Assembly: GCA_900544295.1 (NCBI GenBank)
Contig: UQUO01000001.1
Span: forward strand, 210,340 to 274,339
Length of the DNA stretch: 64,000 nucleotides
Source of the DNA: an uncultured Eubacteriales bacterium
Lineage (GTDB): Bacteria; Bacillota; Clostridia; Oscillospirales; Oscillospiraceae
Direction of reading: 5' to 3'
Below, piece by piece: positions 1-9,293 of this stretch (its first letter is position 1; the number at the start of each line of letters is the position of its first letter). The translations under genes and the position numbers were made by a program. Under the pieces are notes generated by a model. The model made no database searches, was not told where the DNA came from, and worked only from the letters and a program-made list of their open reading frames with translations.

Positions 1-50
1 TCTGAAAGAGACATATTTCTGATTTGTTCTGTGTTCATACTTGTTCCCTC

Positions 51-980
51 TCATTTCGCAAGAATGCGCTCCCGAAACAGCGTTCCCGCTTCACGGATCG
101 TTCTCAGGTATGCCGTGACCATGCGCTCATCGCCGAGTCTGTTCATTGTCGTCTGCTGAAAGGTCTCAAAGCTGAAATCCCCGCTGTAGCCGATGTTCCT
201 CATGCACTCGCAAAAGGCAGGCCAGTTAATGCTGCCGGTAAACGGTGCGAGATGCTCGTCGTCTTCCCCGTCATTATCGTGAATATGAAGCGCTTTTATG
301 CGTCCGCCCAAAAGAGCGGTATATCTGTAAAAATCACCGTGCAGCAGATTCAGATGGCCGGTATCGAAGCACAGTCCGAAGCACTCCTTCCCGGCAAGCG
401 CATTATATCTGTCGATGCAGTTCATCGCCTCGTGCGGGTCCGAACAAACACCGTGACGGCAGATCCTTTCGCTTTTTACAAAAAGGTTTTCGAGGCAAAC
501 GCAAACGCTGCTGCTCTGAAGCTCCGGGACAAGAGCGGAATAAAGCGCATCATTCAGTGCGTCCGCCAGTTCGTGCTGCTCTTTTCCGCTCCACGCCGGA
601 GCTGTAATGCCGTGAATGATCAGATTTTTGCATTCCACTTCATCGCAAAGACGGATACAGTTTTTGTATACATTAACTGCATAGTCCAGCGACTCCAGAC
701 ACCCGAATACATAGGCGGGAAACGGGGCATGTGCCTGCGTGATCTCCAGACCGTTTTCCTTTATCTGCCTTCGCTCGAACGCGGTCTCCTCCATCGCAGC
801 ATCAAAGGACTCGGCAAGACAGCAGTGTCCGTTCAGATTTCAGTTACGGATCCGCTGTGCATCCCACAGATTGTCAATGTTCCAGTCAACCGCCTCAAAG
901 CCCGCGTCCCGAATCAGCTGGTAGCCCTTTTCAAAGCCGTATTCATATACGACAGTTCCGGTCTGTACCGATATTTTCAT
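51..980 (-). pseudogene. Sugar-phosphate isomerase/epimerase (AP endonuclease family 2 TIM barrel) interrupted by an in-frame TGA
   Basis: Read from ATG at 980 the frame encodes about 309 residues of a xylose-isomerase-like TIM barrel. TGA (842-840) replaces codon 47, just after the segment DNLWDAQRIRN. The frame then continues without shift to the end. Typical metal-site segments are present: LENLF near residue 163, CFDTGHLN near 204 and HIHDN near 232. It is the last gene of the leftward operon, 2 bp after the kinase stop. A restart at Met63 (position 794) would lack the first beta strands of the barrel, so activity is doubtful. The break is either a nonsense mutation or a sequencing error. 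TGA ends other genes here (for example at 16116), so recoding is unlikely. Confidence 0.75.
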
Positions 981-982
981 GA

Positions 983-2596
983 TTATTCTTCTCCCTCATA
1001 TCTGTTGTTTCCGAGAAGGTCATGGTAGAAACACCATCTGTTATAAATATTCCCATACTCTTTTTCGTGTTTCTCCGGCAGTACCAACACGAAAGAATCT
1101 GAAACCATCCTGCCGGCCGCCGTCTTTAAGTCTTCTCCTGCGGCGTTTGCGGCAAATATCGCCGCGCTCAGCGCTGTTATTCCGCGCTGCTGCGCGATCT
1201 TTACCGGGCGGTTCAGGATATTTGCATACTGCTGTACGATAAACCGATTCTTTTCTGCCATTCCTCCACAAAGGACAATACTCCGGTAGGTAAGACCGTT
1301 TTGTTCCAAATGATCAATGATCTTTCTTGTCCCGCACGCCATTCCCTGAACCATTGCGCAGTAAATATCCTCGGGTTTTGTTGCCATCGTGCACCCTAAT
1401 ATGCTTCCTTTGAGAGATGAATCGTTCAATATTCCCCGATTCCCGTTCCACCAGTCCAGTACCGTCAGAGGATTATCCCAAGGGTTGGTTGTTTTCTCTG
1501 CAAGAAAATCAAAAATATTCTTTTTCTCATTTTGAGCTGCGCGAATATAGCTTTCAGGCATCTGATTTTCGACAAACCAGTTCAGCATGTCGCCCGCGCA
1601 AGGCTGCCCCGAATCATATCCGTAATACCCCGGCACGATTCCGTCCTTCACTACGCCGTTTATTCCGTAAACAGGGACATGTCTTGCGTTTAGAAATGCC
1701 ATTGCAATAGATGTTCCGAGAGTCACCGCTATTGCATCTGGATCGTTTACGCAGAAGCATACTCCCGGGGCGCTGCCGTCGCCGATAGGAGCTGCCACCG
1801 GCACGCCCTCCGGAATTCCCAGCAATACCGCCATTTCACTGGATACATACCCACAGGGTTCTCCATATTCTGAAACAGCCCCTGCGAAAGAACTGTAAAA
1901 TGCCTCACCGAAGCCATCTGCCAGTTGATTGAGAATGTCCCTCTGCGGGAAGCCTTCCTCCGGTGTCCACATTCCCTTAAAGCCTGCGGAATAGAGAGAA
2001 TTGACCGGTTCTCCCGTCAGCTGCCATGTGAGCCATTCACCCAGATCACAAAATCTGTACGTCTCAGCGAATATCTCCGGGGCTTCTTCGTAGGTCTCCA
2101 GCAGTTTGGGCAGAGCCCATTCGCAGTTCACCGCACCGCCGTAGTTTTCTATCGTCGGCAGTCCGCCCGTCGCCTCGTGAAGCTTTTCAATTCTGTCCGC
2201 CTGCTTCTTCGCACCGTGATGCTTCCAGAGTTTTATATAAGCGTGCGGCTCGTTCTCATATCCGTTTTCCGTGAGGGTAAATCCGTCCTGCAGACACGGC
2301 ACCATGGTATAGGTGGTGGCCGCAACGCATATCCCTTTCAGACCGCTTATATCTGAAACGGAGGAAACGCCCCGGATACAGTGAACCAGAGCCTCTCTGT
2401 AATCCGCGGCGTCAGCCAGCGCATATTCGTCCGGGATCCGGCGTCCGTTCGGAAGCTCACCTCCGATCACGCCGTGGGGATAGACATATTCGGAGCTTGC
2501 CAGCACCTGCCCGTCAGAGCACGATACCAGCGCAGCCCTGGCGGAAAGTGTTCCGAAATCCAGTCCGATAACTGTTTTTTCGTTTGTGATGCTCAT
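983..2596 (-). CDS. FGGY-family carbohydrate kinase, ribulokinase-like
   Basis: Predicted 537-residue kinase that phosphorylates a ketose or polyol in the cytoplasm. The N-terminal ATPase motif GLDFGTLSARA lies at residues 11-21, the second-domain phosphate loop VTLGTSIA in the middle, and the C-terminal FGGY signature region (VLCGGMAEKNRF) near residue 445. Length and motifs fit AraB-like ribulokinases rather than glycerol or xylulose kinases. It overlaps the upstream mtlD-like gene by ATGA and precedes the isomerase, so it is translationally coupled in a catabolic operon. A paralogue of almost the same length lies at 14488-16116. The substrate is unknown. A polyol oxidised by the neighbouring dehydrogenase to a ketose is a reasonable inference. 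Confidence 0.85.
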   Translation of the reverse strand: MSITNEKTVIGLDFGTLSARAALVSCSDGQVLASSEYVYPHGVIGGELPNGRRIPDEYALADAADYREALVHCIRGVSSVSDISGLKGICVAATTYTMVPCLQDGFTLTENGYENEPHAYIKLWKHHGAKKQADRIEKLHEATGGLPTIENYGGAVNCEWALPKLLETYEEAPEIFAETYRFCDLGEWLTWQLTGEPVNSLYSAGFKGMWTPEEGFPQRDILNQLADGFGEAFYSSFAGAVSEYGEPCGYVSSEMAVLLGIPEGVPVAAPIGDGSAPGVCFCVNDPDAIAVTLGTSIAMAFLNARHVPVYGINGVVKDGIVPGYYGYDSGQPCAGDMLNWFVENQMPESYIRAAQNEKKNIFDFLAEKTTNPWDNPLTVLDWWNGNRGILNDSSLKGSILGCTMATKPEDIYCAMVQGMACGTRKIIDHLEQNGLTYRSIVLCGGMAEKNRFIVQQYANILNRPVKIAQQRGITALSAAIFAANAAGEDLKTAAGRMVSDSFVLVLPEKHEKEYGNIYNRWCFYHDLLGNNRYEGEE

Positions 2597-3753
2597 ATCC
2601 CGTATTTTTCTTTCAGTCGAATATACTCTTTTTCTATTTCTCCTGCGGCAAAACTGTCTGCTTTAACGCCGCTTATTTTCTCATACGCGCCCTTTACACC
2701 GAGTTCCGCAATGAGCTTCTGTATCTCTTTGCTCTGCTCATCGGCAGGATTATCATACAGAAGGACGAGGGCTATGCCGGTATAGTAGTGCGGTGTGGCG
2801 ATGCCATAGCCGCGGGCATAGTTCATGGGTGCGGTTATTCTGTCAGAAGGAGAAAGCTTGCGAATAGGTTCTCTTGCCACCCGGACGCACTTGTCGATTA
2901 TGTAAGGGTTCACAAAGCGCTGCATAAGGGACATACGGTACCGTTCCATGGCCTCCGGCGTAAAGCCGTGGCGTTTGACCAGCATGGCGCCGCATTCTTC
3001 CATCATGCCCAGCACTTCGTCATAGATCTCCGGATCGGCAAGGGACTCATTGATGGTCTCATAGCCCTTGAGCCAGCCGTAGCAGGCAGTAACGGCGTTG
3101 GGCCCGTTGAGGGTGAACAGCTTGCGCTCGAGATAAGCGGTCAGGTCGTCCACGATTTCCATGCCGGCGATCACGGGTACCTCGCCCTTGAAGCCGCCGC
3201 GTTCCACATCCCACTCATGATACCGCTCCACGAACACTTCCGCCGCGAGAGGCGTATTGGTGGGCGGAATGATACGGTCAACGGCGCAGTCGGGGAACCC
3301 CACATACTGTTCCATGTAGGCCTTTTCCTCTGCGCTCAGGTGCTTTTCCACCTCCGCACGGAGAACGGATGAGCCGCGGATCGCGTTTTCGCAGGCGATC
3401 ACATTCATACAGTCGGTCACACCGTCGGACATGCGCTTGGCAATGCCCTTCGCGATGGTGGGAGCGACCTTGGGAAGTGCGGTGAGCCCCACGGAGGTGA
3501 GGATCAGCTCGCACCCAGCATATTCATCCACGAGAGCCGGATCAAGTGAGTTTATGGCGGAAATATTCTTTACCGTCGTCTCGACACATACGGTGTCCAT
3601 AAGGTGTACCGTATACTCATGGCGGGTATTGATGTCGTTGATGACATCCATATTAATATCGGCGAAAACAACATGGTACCCGGCCTGCTCCACCAGCATT
3701 CCGATAAAGCCTCGGCCGATCTGTCCGGCGCCGATCATTACTGCTTTTTTCAT
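2593..3753 (-). CDS. mtlD: Mannitol-1-phosphate 5-dehydrogenase-like polyol dehydrogenase
   Basis: This 386-residue protein belongs to the polyol-specific long-chain dehydrogenase family, which interconverts a polyol or its phosphate and a ketose with NAD. The Rossmann motif GAGQIGRGF is at residues 8-16. The C-terminal substrate domain has the conserved KLFTLNGPNAV stretch near residue 212 that includes the active-site lysine region. Length is close to E. coli MtlD (382). It shares 4-bp overlaps with genes on both sides. No mannitol PTS is present; an ABC importer stands in the same operon, so the substrate may be unphosphorylated and not mannitol. Confidence 0.8.
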   Translation of the reverse strand: MKKAVMIGAGQIGRGFIGMLVEQAGYHVVFADINMDVINDINTRHEYTVHLMDTVCVETTVKNISAINSLDPALVDEYAGCELILTSVGLTALPKVAPTIAKGIAKRMSDGVTDCMNVIACENAIRGSSVLRAEVEKHLSAEEKAYMEQYVGFPDCAVDRIIPPTNTPLAAEVFVERYHEWDVERGGFKGEVPVIAGMEIVDDLTAYLERKLFTLNGPNAVTACYGWLKGYETINESLADPEIYDEVLGMMEECGAMLVKRHGFTPEAMERYRMSLMQRFVNPYIIDKCVRVAREPIRKLSPSDRITAPMNYARGYGIATPHYYTGIALVLLYDNPADEQSKEIQKLIAELGVKGAYEKISGVKADSFAAGEIEKEYIRLKEKYGI

Positions 3754-4400
3754 TTTTCGCCTTTCCCGATGATATGCCTGTAAATTGCCTCTGACAGCAG
3801 CCTGTGCCCGTCTGCTGTCATGTGCACTCCGTCTTCCTCCGACGGTTCGGCGAAAAGCGCGGCGTCGATAAACTCTGCTCCGTGTTTTTCCGCGATCGGT
3901 CTGTAGAGCTCCGCCAGTCTGAGAGAGTCCCTGTATCTCCCCGCCACGGTGCTGTCGACATTCTCTCCGTCCAGTGACGGATGAAGGTGGATGGGCGAAA
4001 CGGCAATGATCCTTCTATCCGGAGTGTAGATCTTTGATGAACCCGGATGCCGTTCGTCCGCGAACTGTGCCTCACTCAGCAGTGCGTCAAAGCCCAGCGA
4101 GGAATAATACGCATTGCCGAATTTCAGGTCATTTGTTCCCAGACTGATGATCAGTATATCTACGGGCTTGTTCTCCATCAGAGCACAGATCAGTCCCTTT
4201 CTGCCGTTTAAGTATTCCTTGAATGGGTCGTCAAAGGATGTGGTCCTTGCGTTCATGCCGCATTCAACCACCTTATAATCGTCGCCCAGCGCCTTCTGGA
4301 GTCTGCCGGTCCAGCGGGTATTCTCATCATAACGGACTCCGGTGCGGGGAGTGTATCCCCATGTGTTTGAATCTCCGTAGCAAAGGATCGTTTTTTTCAT
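3750..4400 (-). CDS. SGNH/GDSL-family hydrolase (esterase)
   Basis: This 216-residue cytoplasmic protein has no signal peptide. Block I is YGDSNTWGY at residues 8-16 with the nucleophilic Ser. Block III is SLGTNDLK with the oxyanion Asn, and block V is DGVHMTADGH with the catalytic Asp and His. These enzymes remove acyl or acetyl groups from carbohydrates or small esters. Its place between an FAD oxidoreductase and a polyol dehydrogenase suggests deacylation of the imported sugar. It overlaps mtlD by ATGA. A relative with the same GDSNTWGY start occurs at 63272-63847. Confidence 0.8.
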   Translation of the reverse strand: MKKTILCYGDSNTWGYTPRTGVRYDENTRWTGRLQKALGDDYKVVECGMNARTTSFDDPFKEYLNGRKGLICALMENKPVDILIISLGTNDLKFGNAYYSSLGFDALLSEAQFADERHPGSSKIYTPDRRIIAVSPIHLHPSLDGENVDSTVAGRYRDSLRLAELYRPIAEKHGAEFIDAALFAEPSEEDGVHMTADGHRLLSEAIYRHIIGKGEK

Positions 4401-4427
4401 AGGATCATACCTGCTCTTTTTTCTGTA

Positions 4428-5711
4428 TTATTTGTCAAACAGGACCGCGCCGGCTTCGATCAAAGCCGACTGGAGGGCTTTAATATCGAGCGCTCTCGGA
4501 GTAACACCCTCTTTTGCGCTGAGGGCTGCGGCAATGCCCGCCGCCTGACCGGTGGCAAGGCAGACGCCCATCACCCGGTAGCTTGCGTGAGCCCTGTGAG
4601 TTCCGGAAATGCAGCGTCCGCAGGTGAGAATGTTTTCAAGTCCCACCGGGAGAAGGCTTCTGTACGGAATATCATAGGGAATGGCAGGCTGAGAGTGGCC
4701 TTCCGCCTGTCCGCCGCCGCTGGGATTGTGAATATCAATGAGAAACCATGCTTTATGTACCACCACATCGTCTTTCCGGGTGCCGGTTTCCACATCCTCG
4801 TCATTGATGACATAGTCGCCGATGATGCGTCTGCTTTCCCGCACGCCCAGTGTGCTGCCGGTCGCCTTGAGTCTGCAGTTTTCAAAGCCGGGGGCATATT
4901 TCCTCAGAAAATCGATAACCGTATTGATCTGGCCGCGAAGTTCATACTCCGCTTCAAAGGCACCGGATACAGTCAGCGTATTGTAGCCGTTAGCCTGTGT
5001 AGCGTTAACGCTTCTCTCCCCGGGAGCGGCGGTGCGGTGCAGCCGGACGATGGATACGCTCTCCGGAAGCTCGCCCTCTGCATTCTTCTGCTTGCAGAAA
5101 TCGGCATATTTCATACCGTTGGGCAGCTTGACGGGATCGGTACCGCCCCAGCAGGTAAAGCCGCGCTCTTCATCCACGCCGGTAACAGTGAATTCAAGTG
5201 AGGTAGGCTGGCATTTCCCATCCTGCTCCCGTCCCATTTCCCACTCCGCTCCGGACAATGCGGCAACCATGCCGTCGCCGGTCGCATCGACGATGACCCT
5301 GCCGAAAATCGTTTTCAATCCGCTTTGGGTGCTGACCACAACGCCCTTGAGAGCATTGTTCTCTTTTATAACGTCCACCACAGGCGTTTGCAGGGCAATT
5401 TCCACACCGGCGTCTTTCAGGAATTTCAGAAGAAGGTATTTCGCCTGCTCGGTATCGACGCTCATTTCCTTGCCGTTTCTGGTCTCGATCCATGTAGCTC
5501 CGAGCATATCCAAAACCTCGTCGCGCATGGTGCCCGGCTCCGCAAGGCCGAGGATCGGGTTCACATAGCCTGAGGTCATCATGCCGCCGACGATCCCATA
5601 GCGCTCAAGAAGGAGCGTTCTTGCTCCCAATCTGGCTGACGACACAGCGGCAGCGATGCCGGAAGGCCCGCCTCCGGCAACGATTACGTCATACTGATTT
5701 TCTTTTTCCAT
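4428..5711 (-). CDS. FAD-dependent oxidoreductase (FAD_oxidored family)
   Basis: This 427-residue flavoprotein has an N-terminal dinucleotide fold, VAGGGPSGIAAAVSSA, at residues 10-25, and LLLERYGIVGG for the second FAD contact. VDATGDG near 150 and a C-terminal FAD-closing segment (CGRCISGTHRAHASYR, ATGQAAGIAAA) complete the family pattern. Such proteins oxidise hydroxyl or CH-CH groups of carbohydrates or polyols. A paralogue with the same architecture is at 13105-14403, on the other side of the regulator. It starts 15 bp downstream of the preceding gene in the operon. The substrate is unknown. Confidence 0.82.
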   Translation of the reverse strand: MEKENQYDVIVAGGGPSGIAAAVSSARLGARTLLLERYGIVGGMMTSGYVNPILGLAEPGTMRDEVLDMLGATWIETRNGKEMSVDTEQAKYLLLKFLKDAGVEIALQTPVVDVIKENNALKGVVVSTQSGLKTIFGRVIVDATGDGMVAALSGAEWEMGREQDGKCQPTSLEFTVTGVDEERGFTCWGGTDPVKLPNGMKYADFCKQKNAEGELPESVSIVRLHRTAAPGERSVNATQANGYNTLTVSGAFEAEYELRGQINTVIDFLRKYAPGFENCRLKATGSTLGVRESRRIIGDYVINDEDVETGTRKDDVVVHKAWFLIDIHNPSGGGQAEGHSQPAIPYDIPYRSLLPVGLENILTCGRCISGTHRAHASYRVMGVCLATGQAAGIAAALSAKEGVTPRALDIKALQSALIEAGAVLFDK

Positions 5712-5726
5712 ACATATTATCCTTAT

Positions 5727-6650
5727 CTATTCTATATGAAGTGAGCCGAGAGAATAAATGCCGCCCACCGGCGCATTGGTGTTGCACAGCAGCTCTCCCT
5801 TATAGAACGCACAGCATTCGATTTCTTCTGCTCCGAAGCTACTTCCCGTTAGATCGTATTCCTGACAGATACATTTGTTTTTCAGGTCAAATACACGCAT
5901 TCCCAACGGATATTGTTCGTTTCCGAGACCGAATGTGTAATAGATTTTGTCATCCTTCAGGGTCCCGCCCTGCGTGAAGAGGATATCAAAGGGGGTCAGG
6001 AACTGGTCGAGAATATCCTTCGGATGCAGCAGCACAAAGCTGCTTTCCGTCGGGGACGGGAGTTTGAATTTGGTAATGATATAACGATTTTTCTCATAGA
6101 ACGGAAGAAACTCCGCCGTCGTACGGTAGCGGGCGGAAAAAATATAAAGGTAGTCCTTCTCGCTGTCCGCAAACCACGCCGGGCAGCCGAAGCACGGTGA
6201 CTCAAAAGGCGTATCCTCAATGCCGTCATTTTTGTAGCTGATGGTCTGGATGAGAGTGCTGCTGCCGCTTACGTTTCCTTCTTCGTCCCTGTTCAGAACA
6301 ATGTTCTCCACCGCGCAGCGGTAGTAATAGCCGTTTTCGTCCTCACCGAAATGATTTCCGGCAGTGACATACAGCAGCGGAATGGGATTCCCGTCAAGGC
6401 AGGTCCCGCTGAACATGCACTGATTGGAGTGGTTCGTATATTCCGCTGAAGGGACACCGTCATTATACGATCCGAGCGGAAATTGCGTCAAACATGTCTC
6501 GCAGCGGCTTTCCAGATCGTACACGGCGCAGTAACCGGTATGATGCAGCACGAAGGCCAGATCACCCCAGATCGCCATTCCCTGAGCCGATCGGAGCACC
6601 TTTTGATAGCGCATGACAAGCGGTGACTGTTCGGGGGTCACATAGATCAT
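5727..6650 (-). CDS. Protein of unknown function, possible beta-propeller
   Basis: This 307-residue protein has no signal peptide and no transmembrane segment. It is rich in short aromatic and Gly/Asp turn motifs (AIWGDLAFVLHH, YIFSARYR, KIYYTFGLGNE, GELLCNTNAP) at roughly regular intervals, as in repeat beta-propeller proteins. It has many cysteines, including PCFGCPAWF. I do not recognise the family. It overlaps the YesL-like gene by ATGA, so it belongs to the sugar-use operon. A cytoplasmic role on the imported carbohydrate, such as lyase or sensor, is possible but not shown. Confidence 0.6.
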   Translation of the reverse strand: MIYVTPEQSPLVMRYQKVLRSAQGMAIWGDLAFVLHHTGYCAVYDLESRCETCLTQFPLGSYNDGVPSAEYTNHSNQCMFSGTCLDGNPIPLLYVTAGNHFGEDENGYYYRCAVENIVLNRDEEGNVSGSSTLIQTISYKNDGIEDTPFESPCFGCPAWFADSEKDYLYIFSARYRTTAEFLPFYEKNRYIITKFKLPSPTESSFVLLHPKDILDQFLTPFDILFTQGGTLKDDKIYYTFGLGNEQYPLGMRVFDLKNKCICQEYDLTGSSFGAEEIECCAFYKGELLCNTNAPVGGIYSLGSLHIE

Positions 6651-7270
6651 TTCCTGTTGATTTCCTTTTCTTTCTGTGATTTAAGATAGTCGGCAAAGAG
6701 TCTGTCAAAGCATCTGCTCTTGAGGTAAAAGCACGGCGCCGCCGCAAGAAAAGCCAACGGCCACAGCATTGCGGCGCCCGCGATGCATACCGCGGTCAGC
6801 AGGGTGATCGCGATCGCCTGTCCCGGCTTTTGCAGGATAAAAAGGAGCGTGTCGCGGAAGCATTGTGCAAAGCTCACGCGGAAGCGGGCGATCACGCCCA
6901 CGCTCACGCTGTAAAAGCTCAGTGTTGCGGAGGCCAGAACCACGGTTATGATCTTCATGACCGCCGCCGCGGTTCCCTGCATGACCGTCCAGCACAGATA
7001 TACATCGGCCCCCAGAACGGCGAACAGCAGCAGAAATACCAGCCAGACCGCGAAGCCCGGTCTGAAGCTGTTGCCGAAAGCGCGGAAATAGCGCTTAAAG
7101 CTGCTGCCGGTAATTTTGTCCACGCCCATATAGAAGGACAGGGCTGCCGCGCTGGCAGGACCCGCTGTGACAATGGGCAGGCAGCACAGGAACCACAGAA
7201 TAGCCACAAGCAGGCTGTCCAGTATCATGTTTATTCGGTCAAGAGCTCCTGCCCTTTTCTCCTCGTTCAC
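6647..7270 (-). CDS. YesL-like DUF624 membrane protein
   Basis: About 207 residues. The start GTG at 7270 is chosen because GAGGAG lies 7 nt upstream; a TTG start at 7285 is also open. The sequence has the DUF624 signature near residue 20, LWFLCCLPIVTAGPA, followed by four or more hydrophobic segments. YesL-type proteins are encoded with carbohydrate ABC importers in Firmicutes, but their biochemical role is unknown. This gene follows the M20 hydrolase gene by about 20 bp. Confidence 0.75.
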   Translation of the reverse strand: MNEEKRAGALDRINMILDSLLVAILWFLCCLPIVTAGPASAAALSFYMGVDKITGSSFKRYFRAFGNSFRPGFAVWLVFLLLFAVLGADVYLCWTVMQGTAAAVMKIITVVLASATLSFYSVSVGVIARFRVSFAQCFRDTLLFILQKPGQAIAITLLTAVCIAGAAMLWPLAFLAAAPCFYLKSRCFDRLFADYLKSQKEKEINRK

Positions 7271-7289
7271 ACCTGCACTCCTCAATGCT

Positions 7290-8429
7290 TCAGATAAGGC
7301 CGTTCATCTCAAAAATGGCCAGCAGGATCTCCAGCCCTTTGGGCAGGCTCCCGGGCACCACGCTGTCGCGCAGAGTATGCGGGTCATAGGCCAGCGCCAT
7401 ACCCATGCAGAGAGACGGCACGCCCTTGTGCATAGGATAGCGGCAGTCCGTGGCGGAGAGCGACAGATGGGCATCCACACCGAGACTCTGCACCAGCTTC
7501 AGATGCTTCTGTCCGTATTCGGCAATGCACCCGTCCGGCACTGTGTTCCAGAATGCTTCGTCGCCATATGGCTTCACGGTGAAGCGGATCTTGTCGGTGC
7601 CGTGGGTCTGCACATACTGCTTCACAAAGCTCACCATGGTCTCCACCCGCTCGGGGCGGTTGGATCGAAATTGCATCTCTGCAACGGCATGGTCGGCGAT
7701 GTTGTTGCCCGTACCGCCGGAAACAGTGTTTACATTAAAGGCGTTGCGGCCCTCATGGATGGAAGCCACATACTCACGGCACTGGCCGCAGACAGCCTGC
7801 AGGAGCTTCGCCAGCTCTTCAATGGCGTTGGGACTGCCGTAAGCTCCCAGCGCATGGCCGCCGGGGGTGTTCACATGGATCCGGTACATCTCCCGGTTGA
7901 CCACGTTTGGATAAATGCTTCGGAAATTACCGTCAAAGCTGTAGAAAAAGGCCATGTTCTCCGCGCCGAAATCATCGGTGAAGGCTTTGGCGCCAACGCT
8001 GCCGATCTCCTCGCCCATCGTAGCCAGAAGGAGGATACCGTGCTCGGTCTCTTCCGTGGCATTTTCCAGAATGAACCTGGCGGCGTACAGCAGCACTACC
8101 AGACTGGCCGTATCATCCCCGATGCCGGGACAGACCCAGCGGTCACCCTCTTCCTTGATGGAAAGCGGGGTCTCAAGGGGAAAGACAGTATCCATGTGCG
8201 CCGAAAAAACGATCCACTTTCCGCTTCTGCCCGGACGCAGAGGGCAGATCAGGTTGCCCACACGGTCCCTGCGGACTTCCGCAGCACCTGCATTGCGGAG
8301 AAAGTCCGCGCAAAAGCGGGCTCGCTCCCGCTCCATCCCGCTGGGTGCCGGGATCAGAGCCAGCGTGCGCAGCGTCTCGAGCATATCAGCTGCTTTATTA
8401 TCAATAAAACTCTTAACAGCTTCGTTCAT
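7290..8429 (-). CDS. M20-family metallo-hydrolase (peptidase/amidase)
   Basis: This 379-residue cytoplasmic zinc hydrolase has the first metal-ligand segment FSAHMDTVFP near residue 79, the bridging-Asp segment GIGDDTASL near 113 and the general-base pair GEEIGS near 150. A lid/dimerisation domain with GGHALGAYGSP and a C-terminal TDCRYPMHKG ligand segment follow. Members cut peptides, N-acyl amino acids or amides. Its position directly after the sugar permease suggests that the imported compound carries an amide, for example an N-acyl or amino-acid-linked sugar. That is inference. Confidence 0.82.
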   Translation of the reverse strand: MNEAVKSFIDNKAADMLETLRTLALIPAPSGMERERARFCADFLRNAGAAEVRRDRVGNLICPLRPGRSGKWIVFSAHMDTVFPLETPLSIKEEGDRWVCPGIGDDTASLVVLLYAARFILENATEETEHGILLLATMGEEIGSVGAKAFTDDFGAENMAFFYSFDGNFRSIYPNVVNREMYRIHVNTPGGHALGAYGSPNAIEELAKLLQAVCGQCREYVASIHEGRNAFNVNTVSGGTGNNIADHAVAEMQFRSNRPERVETMVSFVKQYVQTHGTDKIRFTVKPYGDEAFWNTVPDGCIAEYGQKHLKLVQSLGVDAHLSLSATDCRYPMHKGVPSLCMGMALAYDPHTLRDSVVPGSLPKGLEILLAIFEMNGLI

Positions 8430-8442
8430 GACTTCTCCTTTA

Positions 8443-9276
8443 TCAGCTCTTGATACCGCTGGTGGTAATGCCTTCCACGAACTGCTTCTGGAAGATACTA
8501 AATATCAAAATGACGGGAACCGTACCCACAGTCGCAGCAGCCATGACCTTGTTGATAAGATCCTGCTCCATGGAGTTGTAGAGGTTGATACCAAGGGATA
8601 CCGTAAACAGATCCTTGTCCGTCAGGAAGATCAGAGGTGTAAGGAAGTCGTTCCAGGATCCGATAAAGGCCAGAATGGTGAGGGAGACCATAGCGGTCTT
8701 GGTCAGCGGCATCATGATCTGCCACCAGATACGAAAGTGACCTGCGCCGTCAATAACGGCGGCCTCCACCAGATCGCGGGGAATCTTCTTATAGAACTGC
8801 CGCAGCAGGAACACGGCGCTGACGCTGAACCAGGAAGGCAGGAGCAGAGCCCAGTGGGTATTATACAGGCCCATAGAGTTGAAAAGAGTAAAGCGAGGGA
8901 TCAGAGTCGCCTGCGAGGGGATCATCATGGCGCCCAACAGCATGATGAATACGATATTCTTTCCCTTAAAATCGATGCAGGCAAAGGCATAGGCCGCAAG
9001 AGACGAAACAAGAAGCTGGCCCACGATGGTGGCAGTGGCAAGGACAAGAGAGTTCTTGATCATATTCAGGAAAGGAACGGACTTGCTCGTTAAGACCTGC
9101 TCATAGGTCTTCCAGACAAATTTGGAGGGGATCCAAGTAAAGTTCGTGGAGAAGACCTCCGAGCCCGGCTTGAGGGAGGAAGAGATCATCCACAGCAGAG
9201 GCAGGAGGAAGAGAATACCGACGGCGAGAAGTATAACCGTGGTGATCACCTTGCGGCGTATATTGGTATGCTTCAT
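8443..9276 (-). CDS. Carbohydrate ABC transporter permease, MalG type
   Basis: This integral membrane permease has about 277 residues from ATG at 9276, which follows AAAGGAG; an upstream in-frame start at 9309 is less likely. It has six hydrophobic segments and the EAA loop (EAAVIDGAG) near residue 190 that docks the ATPase. It ends with EGITTSGIKS, as in MalG/UgpE-type proteins. It pairs with the MalF-type permease just upstream. No ATPase gene is in the operon, so a shared MsmX-type ATPase elsewhere is expected. Confidence 0.9.
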   Translation of the reverse strand: MKHTNIRRKVITTVILLAVGILFLLPLLWMISSSLKPGSEVFSTNFTWIPSKFVWKTYEQVLTSKSVPFLNMIKNSLVLATATIVGQLLVSSLAAYAFACIDFKGKNIVFIMLLGAMMIPSQATLIPRFTLFNSMGLYNTHWALLLPSWFSVSAVFLLRQFYKKIPRDLVEAAVIDGAGHFRIWWQIMMPLTKTAMVSLTILAFIGSWNDFLTPLIFLTDKDLFTVSLGINLYNSMEQDLINKVMAAATVGTVPVILIFSIFQKQFVEGITTSGIKS

Positions 9277-9293
9277 CTGTTCGCTCCTTTCGG

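Noticed and set aside
51..980. TGA read as selenocysteine or as a sense codon in the isomerase
   Set aside because: TGA is a normal stop elsewhere in the window, and the position does not match a known selenocysteine site of this family.
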